Positions 38,701 through 50,700 of a stretch of 64,000 bases of DNA are shown one piece after another. The notes beneath the pieces were generated by a model. That model ran no database searches and was not told the origin of the DNA. It saw only the letters and a list, made by a program, of their open reading frames with translations. The position numbers were made by a program, and so were the translations under genes. Source of the DNA: Archivesica marissinica (lineage: Eukaryota > Mollusca > Bivalvia > Venerida > Vesicomyidae); contig CM026398.1 of the NCBI GenBank assembly GCA_014843695.1, positions 47,192,147-47,256,146 of the forward strand, in the 5' to 3' direction. Every line of letters begins with the position of its first letter. The first letter of the stretch is position 1.

Positions 38701-41700
38701 GTGCGAGGCCCTACGACGTATCGAGAACTGTCTCAACGACGTTGTGGCGTGGATGCACAGAAACATGCTCAAGCTCAACGCAGACAAAACGGAAGTGATA
38801 CTTTTCTCATCCAATGACAACTCTATGTTTACTCCTGATGTATCCATAAACGTAGGAGGTGCAAATATAAAACCCTCAAAATGTGTAAGAAACCTCGGAG
38901 CGTGGTTCGACGCAAAGATGAGCATGGAGCAACATGTCAACTCCGTCTGCCGGTCCTGCTATGGGCAGCTTAGACAGATAGGCCATATTAGACAGTATTT
39001 AACCATCGATGCCACCAAATCACTTGTGAATGCATTAGTTACCTCACGCTTAGATTATTGCAACTCTCTTCTGCATTGTGTGCCAAAGGCAATACTGAAC
39101 AAGTTACAACACGTTCAGAACACTGCAGCCCGCCTTATCACCAGGACCTCTCGCCACAGCCACATTACTCCAGTCTTGAAGCAACTGCATTGGCTGCCTG
39201 TGCAATACAGGGTTCAGTTTAAAATGCTGGTCACAGTATACAAAGCTTTGCATGGTGAATCACCTGTATACATCCAAAATCTACTTCATGTGTATGTACC
39301 CACACGAAACTTGCGGTCGCAGAACAATGCCACTACACTCGTGGTGCAATATGCCGCAAAGTCATGTACGGTGACAGAAGCTTTGCTACTGCTGCACCAA
39401 GACTATGGAATGCTCTCCCGGCAGGAATCAGAGTCTAGATCAGTATCTAGTTTTAAGACATCACTTAAAACACACTTTTTCTTACAAATACACGGACACT
39501 AAACTGGTGTGCATATAGAAGTGTGTTGACAACTTCAACATTAAGAATGTTTGAAGTAGTTTTATCTTGTGCTTATTTATATTGTTTTAAAAAACAATCC
39601 TTAAATCTTTTAACATATATATCTGGTATACATATTCTTTAACTGCATATCTTAGTCTTATGGCGTATGCCTGTTAGTTCTTGCTTTGAAGTCCACCCAC
39701 GCTTTCCCTCTTCTGCCATGGGGACAGGGGCCTCTGGCAGGCGAGGGTGGGCCTGGCATGCGACCCTTACATTTGTTTTAAACCTCATTGACTAAATTAG
39801 TTAGGATACATTTTTACATTACTTTAAGTTATACTATTGTTTTATTACATGTTTTACTGTTTTTACTTGCAGACTCTTATTGTAAAGCACCTTTGAACGT
39901 ATCTGATATGAAAAGGGTGCTATATAAATGTGGTATAATAATAATAATAATTGTTTTTTCATGTAAAACACACTTATCCGAAGTATGCGTTTTCTATGTC
40001 CACTAGTATAAACATAAATTATATCGTTTACTCTAAAACTGTGTTTTAAAGACATCACATTTCCATAACGTACTTTGCCTTGCCCTTAATGTCATTGTCC
40101 TGAAATAGTGATTAAGGATGTGTGTTCATCATTCTGATGGGGTGATAAAGTAATTTATATAAAGTGATATCATCTTATTATTATCGTTCACCCCTAAAGC
40201 ATGAACATTATCAAAGTTATAACAGGGCCCATGGTGAAGTTGCAAACTAACATATATTCATAAATGAGTTTTAAAGAAACTTAGCATGCGAAAATGAGAA
40301 CTCTAAATGGCGCATGAACGTGTAAAATGTTCAACACTGATGCATGCTTTTCTAAGCGAAATACTCTCCAGTTATTATTGGTGTAGGAAGACCCCTGATG
40401 CCCCGTCGAGCAGTATTTTAGGCACAGATACAGACGGGAACCCGGTATAACCACAAATACATGTCCAGCACACATGTATGGTCATGTACAGTGAAAATGC
40501 AATGTAATTTTATAAGGCATTCCTTGAATGAACTGAATAAGTAATGCATGTTTTCTATTTTAACAGTAGCCGCGTGTGGGGACAGTTACTTCGGTCGTTA
40601 TGGTACGGTGACCACTCCAGGATATCCCGGTAGATATGAACATGGCTTAACATGCGATTGGACAATAACCGCACCCGAAGGAACTACAATCTTACTAACG
40701 TTTAGGCACTTCGATCTTCAAAATGCTCCTTGTACAAGAGATTATCTGCGGGTGAGACAATGGATTTTGGCTATTTTATTTTAATCTTCCCAATGAAATA
40801 TAGCAATTTATCAGTGAAATAATAATATGATATTTGTTAGTTCAGGTGTATACTCGGCTTATAACATTGAATGCAATATTACCACAAGTGGCGCTAACAG
40901 ATGTGAATCCGATTATTCACATAAGCATGTTATTTTAGGCGTAACCGTGTTTTATGGAAGTCATGATAGCGCAGTGGATGCGCGTTCGCTTCAGGTGCGA
41001 AAGGTCCGGAGTTCGAGCCCCGCTGGAGCCGTTACGATTGTGTCCTTAGGCAAGGCATTTAAATTCCACATTGCCTCTTCTCTCTCCCTCGTGGCGATGG
41101 ATTCCATCAGGAATGAGGTCTCGAGAGTGATTAATATAAGTTGACATAACTTGTTTCGCAATCGAGCTAAAATAAATTTGTATAAACCGTGTTTTATGCT
41201 TAACCGTGTTTTATGCTTAACCGTGTTTTATGATAGAACACGATGCAACCATGTGCTAAATGGAGCTAGAACGTCCTGCTTAGACGAGCAGAAAGACGTC
41301 AGAGAGGCGTCATAATGAAATCACTGCCATATATGCCCATACTGGTTTCGCGTTGATAATATGCCAACATGCAGCGGTTAGATACGACACTAGTCTGACA
41401 CGTGAACGGTATTATCACGTCCTTAACATTCCTTGTATGGTTATTGCTTACATTCGGGCTTATATCTGTAAGTAGATTTGAAAGAAAATAGCCTAAGTAT
41501 TATCTTCAGAGAACTCGCTAGAAACACCGGACGCCATTTTGACTGTACAAGTATCGCAGATGTCATGTGACCCCACTGCTTTCAACAATAAACACGCAAT
41601 TAAATAAAATGTAAATCAACTCGTTGAAAAGCACATTTTATTGTATGCACATCATAAATCCAGCACAAATACATGTTGTATTCTTTACATTTCATAATCC

Positions 41701-44700
41701 GTATAATGGCTGCCAGACTATTTTTAGACTACGGTTTTACACAGAGTAAAACATAGACATTAAAGCGACATTACATCGCAAAAAGCCAAAAACATGCATT
41801 GTTCACGTATAATTGCATCAAGAGTCAATACTAAACGCGAGATAAAGTCGTTTAGAGAGAATTTAACTAAGAATAATCTACAAATATATAGGCACAAATG
41901 TGAGATATAACGGTCAATCTGTACCACACATCGTGTTATTCAGGATACACTAGTTGTATTACGCATGGATGTTTACATTATGTTGTTATGTCAAGAAACC
42001 GCGTATTTGACGTTTGTTTATTAGTTGAAATACTCAGTTTTTGAGTCAAATATTTGGAAAAACATTATAGCATATAATAGGAAAATACATTCTGTAAAAA
42101 TGTGCGTTCTCACAGATGTAGAGTCACTTTAATGGAATACTATAAATAAAATATGCGTAAATATCATCACAGACGCATCATTCATCGTTTCTTAAAGGTT
42201 CAAAATTAACAGTCTTTCATATGCGACTTTAAACCGAGGTCTCGTGTCGGTGCTTTACACCGTGCACGTAAAAGAACCAGAAGTGACTCTGTAATGGGTC
42301 TCTGTCTGTATCATTGCACTATCCTCCAAAAGTCTAAAATAACTAATCTCTTCAGGAGGCGTCGCTCATATGGGCAACCGGTAGCGCCGATACATAAACG
42401 TAAAAACACACACACACGCGCGCGCGCGAGTTGTGACTTCACAAACACGATTGCGTCGGATATTTATTCCGTAAAACAAAAAGAAAATGTGTAATTAATT
42501 TTGCTGTTTTGGTAATGTTTTAACGAGGGACATAATTATAATATATAATTAATGACGTACATATACTACGGGGAAAGTCTATTGATAACTTGTTCACTCC
42601 ACTCAAGTGGACTATAGTAGACTATTTGACGTTTTGACGAAGTCGAAAATAAGTTTGAGTCTGAAAACGTTCACATTGACAACATTTCAACATGTAGCGG
42701 CTAGCCTGGAACCACGAAAACGTTCACGTTGACAACATTTCAACATGTAGCAGCTAGCCTGGAACCACGAAAACGTTCACATTGACAACATTTCAACATG
42801 TAGCGGCTAGCCTGGAACCACGAAAACGTTCACGTTGACAACATTTCAACATGTAGCGGCTAGCCTGGAACCACGAAAACGTTCACGTTGACAACATTTC
42901 AACATGTAGCGGCTAGCCTGGAAGCACAGACATAAAGCAGTGAGAAATAAATGTGTTATTCCATTCTTTTCACACTTTATGCATTCGAATGGAATATAGA
43001 AATTTATATTGATTAACGTATTCAACACAAAGTAACTGACATGGACTGGTTCATTATATTTTTAGACCAATACATTAATCAGAAAATTACATTTGGACAA
43101 GTACATTTATCAAAATAGGTAATTTTGTTTAAAAATAGTATTATTACTGGTAAAAAGTGCAGATCCTGATGAGACGGCTCATCGCGAGCCGGCTCATCTG
43201 GAACTAGACTTTGTGTAAGCCTATTTAGAGGTATGCAGTGTTGAAATGGTTAATAGTAATTCTTAGCAATAATCATGACAATTTACAAAACTAACGGAAT
43301 ACATTCAATACCGATTGCATCCGCTCTCATCTTCAGATCATTAATTATATTAGCGTTGCTACTTTTGTCTTGAGACTTTTGTTTCCCCTTTCCTCTTCAG
43401 ATAATCGGTTCTACTACCCACAACGACACGGCGCGGTGTGGCTGGGTTATTCCGGAACCAATTAGCAGCGTAAACAATACGATCTCGATTATGTTCCGTA
43501 GCGACAGCAAATTTTCCAAAACAGGCTTCCAAATTGAATGGAAAGGTATTTATATAAAAATGTGTACACCTTAGTTTAAGCATAATTATGTATTAAGATC
43601 AAATGCATGTATACGTATATAAACGCAATGTCTTTTACATTTAAACCGATATGGGTTGAGGAACATGGTTTTTACAAATTTATCTTAGCTCGATTGCGAA
43701 ACAAGTTCGTATCACTTATATTAATCACTCTCGAGACCTCACTCCTGATGAATCCATCGCCACGAGGGAGAGAGAAGAGGCATGTAAAATTTAAATACCT
43801 TGCTTAAGGGACAATCGTAACGGCTCCAGTGAGGCTCGAACTCCGGGCCTTTCGCACATGAAGCGAACGCGCTACCACTGCGCTATCACGACTTCCACAT
43901 TGTGTTACAGCTAGCTATGTGCTACAACACCTCTCTCTAGATTATATTTGACCATTATACAATACATGCACACATTAGAAGTAGAACATGAGTATACCTG
44001 TTTTTAGAACTTAGATGCTATCTTCTTTGCGTTTAGAATGCTATATTTGCTTCGTCGACGACACCGTCACCTGAATGAATATAAATAGTATGCGTCCGTG
44101 CTCGAACTGGCTTCCACTTCTAGGAGATATAATTCCATTGTCACTAAAAACAGAATCTTATTTTCACGTTTGCAGTAAACGACATTTATGAATGGCATTC
44201 CAATGCTGTCACGTGGATAGAAGCCGGGTCTACGTGTAATGAGAAAGGCGGAACATTGGTCTCAGACTTTGCAAAATATGATATAATGCAACATCTGACA
44301 ACCAACAATGCTACAGCTATATGGCAAGATACGCCCTGGGTTGTGCACCAAGGTTAGACCTTTGTCCTTTCACTTCACATACCTTGCTGCTAAAATAACA
44401 TAGAAACATGGATATACATGTGTTACTGACAAGACATGAATATAGGTGAACTAAGTATGAAAATAAGACAATAAATTATAAAAGTAACGGAGAATTAAAA
44501 TTCCTATTTCTTTAGAAAGACGAAGGTGTACCTATATGAGAGTGTCCCGCTTTAAATGCCAGTAATATTATTAACCCTGTGCATGCTGGGTAAATAAAAT
44601 CACATTCCAAGTAACTTAGATCCAGATCTGCGGCGGCCGGCGTATTATAACGCCGCGTCTGATCACGATCTATGTTGTTTGCTATTCAGCCAAGTATGTT

Positions 44701-47700
44701 AACTCCACTATCCAAACAGCAAACAGCATAGAGCCTGATCAGACTGAGCTGGATCAATGCTGTTTGCAAAAGCGATTTTATCTGCCGTTAGCGTGCAACG
44801 GGTTAATAAAGTTAAATGCATGCTAAACGTGAAATGCGCACATGTCTATCCTTTGCTATTATGATGTGCTTTTTCGGCACCCGTCAGTTTTACCAGACTA
44901 TGGAGTTAGCGCCCGTTGAGTCTACAGATGAGCACCGTCTGCTGTGGTTGTACAGTCCGAAGCGTGACCTGTAGTGGCGGTTACAGCCTTCGCACGTGAA
45001 GACAGAGTCACTGGAAGGCGATGCCGTTGTGGCGGCTCACACTGTTTGGCTTTCCTCTTCCTGTGTTTGTCGTCAGAGACTGCTTGCAGAGCGAGTTCTC
45101 TTCTATGATGTGCTAACACACGAGGAAACTGAAACTACAGGACGAGTTGAATGTACAAAGACTACCCTAGTCACAATAAGATTATAGATAAACTTCATTT
45201 AGATTATACACATTTATTTTAGCTCGACTGCGCATCAAGTTCTTATAACTTATATTAATCACTCTCGAGACCTCATTCCTGATGGCATCCATCGCCACGA
45301 GGGAGAGAGAAGAGGCTATGTGGAATTTAATTATATAAATAATTCAACATAATTCAAACGGACATATAAAATAATTTGACATAATGCTAACGGACATATC
45401 AACGATTTTGTAAGACATAATGCTAAAACGGACATATCAACGATTTTGTAAGACATAATGCTAACGGACATATCAACGATTTTGTAAGACATAATGCTAA
45501 CGGACATATCAACGATTTTGTAAGACATAATGCTAACGGACATATCAACGATTTTGTAAGACATAATGCTAAAACGGACATATCAACGATTTTGTAAGAC
45601 ATAATGCTAAAACGGACATATCAACGATTTTGTAAGACATAATGCTAAAACGGACTTATCAACGATTTTGTAAGACATAATGCTAAAACGGACATGTTAA
45701 ACTGTTGTACGACATATGATGATACTTGAAATGATTGCAGGATGCTACATGTTTGAGGTGCTGGATGGATACAAATCATTCTTCAAATTCAAGACAAACA
45801 AGATGAGTATGTGTGTGATGCATGCAGCTGGATGCAACTACTTCGGACTTCACGTTAGTAGTAATACACGTGTTAATACTGTCTATATGTATACTCCCAC
45901 TGGTGCTTAATTCGAAGAGTTTCAAATTATTTCTCTCTGTTTTTCTTATTTTAGTAATGAATCGCCGGTTAATAGTTTCCAACCAGGTATGAACTACATT
46001 AGGCGTGGTTAATGTGTATGGAGGTGAAGGCATCCACGCAAACTTTAAACACGCCCAATGTAGTTCATACACAGGTGGAAACTATTAACCCGCGTTTCAT
46101 TACTTATATTTACACTAATTATTCTTTGCAATTACACAATGAAAATATAGCACACTTTTAGTCCAGATTTGCAACTTACCGTGTGTCTGCACAGGTAAAT
46201 AAATCATCATTGGAATAGCGTAAGCTGTAAGACACGCTTGTTCTCGCGATGAACGCTGCCTAACACTGCAAATTAGGGCACATACGTTCATTGAAAGACA
46301 TGCAATATAGATGTAAATATATATTTGTGACTCCGATAAAATGGGACAAACTTCGATAAATAGAGCGATACAATGCTTCTAAAACAAGTTAACAACTTCT
46401 TTTACATGTACGTAAGTACTTTTTAACTAGAAATGTGAGAGAAGCGTCGAATTTTATCCAAGTTTATAATGCTAAAATTGACGTTGTCAAAATGGCGATA
46501 CTGGTTTCAACTTCTACGGTATAATATTAACATCTTGGGATGTGGATTCTGCTCATTAGACCCTCATTTCACAGTCAATGTCATACTTATATGCATAGAG
46601 AAATTAAAATATTATCACGTATTATAGGGAGAACAATGTTTCTGCTTTGAAACGCTTGACGGTACTTCAGTGAATACGGAAAATTATGGTAAACGCTATG
46701 CCCTGGTAACGCTGCCGAACGATGTGGTGGAACCAACGTCTAACGGTCTATATGAACGGTGAGTTGAATGACTCTTCTCCATGTAAATGTTAACCTTACA
46801 CACAGGATGTGGATTCCAGGTGGAAACAACGCGCTAACGGTCTATATGAACGGTGAGTTGAATTGACTCTTCTCCATAGTAAATGTTAACCTGTACACAC
46901 AGGATGTGGATTCCAGGTGGAAACAACGCGCTAACGGTCTATATGAACGGTGAGTTGAATTGACTCTTCTCCATAGTAAATGTTAACCTGTACACACAGG
47001 ATGTGGATTCCAGGTGGAAACAACGCGCTAACGGTCTATATGAACGGTGAGTTGAATTGACTCTTCTCCATAGTAAATGTTAACCTGTACACACAGGATG
47101 TGGATTCCAGGTGGAAACAACGCGCTAACGGTCTATATGAACGGTGAGTTGAATTGACTCTTCTCCATAGTAAATGTTAACCTGTACACACAGGATGTGG
47201 ATTCCAGGTGGAAACAACGCGCTAACGGTCTATATGAACGGTGAGTTGAATTGACTCTTCTCCATAGTAAATGTTAACCTGTACACACAGGATGTGGATT
47301 CCAGGTGGAAACAACGCGCTAACGGTCTATATGAACGGTGAGTTGAATTGACTCTTCTCCATAGTAAATGTTAACCTGTACACACAGGATGTGGATTCCA
47401 GGTGGAAGCAACGCGCTAACGGTCTATATGAACGGTGAGTTGAATTGACTCTTCTCCACTGTAAATGTTAATCTGTACCTGGGCTCTCTTCAATCATGTC
47501 ATGTTATATCTTATGACAGTTTTACTGCTATTTCATGTTTTACTTTGTTGAGGGCCTCATGGTAGATTGACTTAATTGTTCAAATGAGTTCTCTCGTTAA
47601 AGTCATTATTATTATTATTATTGTTATTATTATTTATTATTATTATTGTTTATTATTATTATTATTATTATTATTATGAAGTAATGACCTGTTGATGATT

Positions 47701-50700
47701 AGCGTACTGCAGCGTCGCAGACGGAGAGATGTCCAACAATGTCTGTGTTATCTAGTAAAGGATTTTGACTTGAGAGAAGGAGGGCGATATTGGAGCAGCC
47801 ATTAGGACGCATGTAGATTGTGGATATATGTGTGTGTCTTGGGAATATTATACTGGGAATATAGAACACATGGTGACGTTCTGTGTTAATATGGATATTC
47901 TTGGTTGTTAGGGATTGCCCACGGCTGAATGAATACCAAAAGAATTGGTGATTATATATTAAACCACTGGAGGGATAACGATTTAGCTTAAAATTTATTT
48001 ATTTTACAAAGATTGCGAAACAAGTTTCAACAACTTATATCAATCACTCTCGTTGGCGCGGATGGAAGCGTAAATGTGGTCATTCGTGTGGGAGGAAACC
48101 GGAGTACCGGGACAAAAACCCACCTGTCCGATCTGGCGATCACCATATCATCTCACATCCTTCTCGGTCCGAGGATCGAACCCGCCTTGGTGAGAAGCGA
48201 GCGCGCTAACCACTTCGCTAATCGGATAGCCGACGAAGGACTTGGGAAATAATTGCCATACTTTATATTGATTTCTCAAACAATAATATAATCGACGACA
48301 ACTTATTTTACCCGATTTATTGAGAATGAGTGTATAATTTCTTTACAACAGAACCCAGAACACAGCAATGTTCCACACTGTCACTAAACGATGAACGTCT
48401 GGAGGAAACTGTTTCTGACTGCAACAGTAGCAAACCATTCCTGTGTCAACACGGTATTAATAAGCAAATACATGCACACATATCTATTTCTGTTAATCAC
48501 TCATTGAAATCAGTGGATATAAATGTGGAATGTCTCACGTTTTAAGCTAGGTCTACATCCGTTAAGTCGAATTCCGCCGGACCGAACAAAATACTTCGAC
48601 ATAACTGAAGTTTGACTTAACGAAATTCGATATTAACGGAACAAGTTATATGTAAAATGATAGTGTCTGAAACGGAACTTTGATCCGACTTCGAGATAAC
48701 CGGCGGATAGGACATAACCGACTTTGACATAGCGGATGTAGACTGTACATGTGTGACTCTAGTAATGCAGGTGGGTGTAAACAATAATTTTAAAATTACA
48801 AGGGTGCGGATGGAATTATTAAACATATTATTATACCATTTATTCATATAATTTTAGAAATCTGAAAGCGTACCCTATTTGTATAGTCTTTGTAGTATTT
48901 AAGCTACTTCCTATACAAGCTGAGAACCGCGTATTATAGAATCCATTAGAGCATCGACTTACGTGCACTTTATGTTGGATTGTAAACAATATCTTGATAT
49001 ATTTTATATTTAACATTAAAAGCATACAGATTCGCTCTAACTAAACTAAGAGTTTCTAGTCATCGTCTTGGAAATGAGACAGGTAGATGGCACAGGCCAC
49101 AAAACATTCCTCGACCAGATCGTATATGCTATGCTTGATGATGATTGTCCGTTTCTACTGGAGTGTCGTCTTTTCCATGATTTAAAATAGATTATTTATA
49201 AATCACTGAAAAGACGACACTCCAGTAGAATCTGATACTCATCACCAAGTATAGCATATACGATCTAGGCGAGGAATGATTTGTGGCCTGTGCCATCTAC
49301 CTGGTTTATAAATAATCTATTTTAAATCATATTTCAGAAATAGATGCAACGTGTTTAAACTGTTAACAGCAACAACATATTTTTTAATAGCAAATGTGGT
49401 ATTTACAAGCTTTGAGTTAAAGAGAACTTCTACATTTTGAAAATACACATCTGTATTTTATTGTTTCATTTGTACCAATCTCCTGTTGTAATCACATAGA
49501 TTTACTCTTTCAACGCCGAATAAATTCAGAGCATGTGCAACCAACAAAGATCCAGAGCAGTCGCGGCGTTGCGCCGCGTCTGATGAGGGTCTATGTTGCT
49601 TACTATTCGGACAGGTGCTTCAGCTCCACTGTCTAAAGAGCAATCGGAATATATGCTGATCAGACGGCACGCTCTGTTCTGTTTGATCGGGTCTGCTTTT
49701 TTAAGTCGCTTTTATGCGACATTGGCGGTGAAAGAGTTAATATAAGGCATGTTTATACAAATTTAGTTTAGCTCGATTGCGAACCAAGTTCTTACAACTT
49801 ATAGTAACCACTCTCGAGACCTCATTACTGATGGAATCCATCGACACGAAGGAGAGAAAAGAGGCAATGTGTAACTTAAGTGCCTTGCCTCGAACTCCGA
49901 GCCTGTCGCACCTGAAGCGAACCCGCTACCACTATCACGACCTCCACATAGGTTAATACAAGGCAGGTTATATCCATTGAGTTAAATTTACCATATATGA
50001 CTATTATTGTGAATGCGGCTATTAAAAACATGCATACTATATTTTAGTTCCAGTCGCATGTGGGGACAATTTCGAACATGTTACAAACGGCACTTTCAGC
50101 ACTCCAAATTATCCCCATGGTTACGGACCGCTCCTGCATTGTGTGTGGAGCATCACTGTACCGGAAGATAACACCATGATGTTGACAGTCAATGTAGATA
50201 TAGAACAATCTTATTTGTGTCTATATGACTATGTAAAGGTACCTCGAACTATTTGCAAGTTTGTTCGATCCCCCGTCTGACCCTAATACAATTAACAGTC
50301 TTTCAGATGGGACATTAAACCGAGGTCTCGTGTCAGTGCTGTACACCGTGCACGTAAAAGAACCAGAGGAGACTCTGGAATGGATCTCTGTCTGTATCAT
50401 TGCACTATCCTCCAAAAATCTAAAATGACTAATCTCTTCAGGAGGCGTCGCTCATATTGGCAACCGGTAGCGACGATAAATTAACGTAAATCACAATTTG
50501 CGAGTTCGTTCGTATATATGGTATTCATCAGACGCATGTAATTACCTTGGGTTTTGTAAGCACTGTATTCGTTTATCCTTGAGCCATCAAACATTTAATT
50601 TATAAAAAAATGTATTTTAGCTCAATCGCGAAACAAGTCCTTACAACTTATATTAATCCCTCTCGAGACCTCTTTCCTGATGTAATTCATCGCAACGAGG

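Larger units (their letters stand above)
38141..40000. mobile_element. MITE family G split by a nested LINE
   Basis: The left part 38141-38298 (GACATAGAAAACGCACAC...) and the right part 39951-40000 (...GTATGCGTTTTCTATGTC) are the two pieces of the 206-bp element seen intact at 30069. Intervening LINE sequence occupies 38299-39950, with ATTG at both junctions. Confidence 0.85.

Noticed and set aside
39788..40058. ORFs over the end of the L2 LINE and MITE
   Set aside because: Non-coding 3' UTR and MITE sequence.
44922..45187. Complementary ORFs of 63-65 codons in intron 5
   Set aside because: GC-richer than the flanks but no domain or splice frame fits the receptor; could be an old repeat.
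45331..45564. Minus ORF of 77 codons with repeating MSYKIVDMSVSI
   Set aside because: It is the 36-bp intronic array read through.
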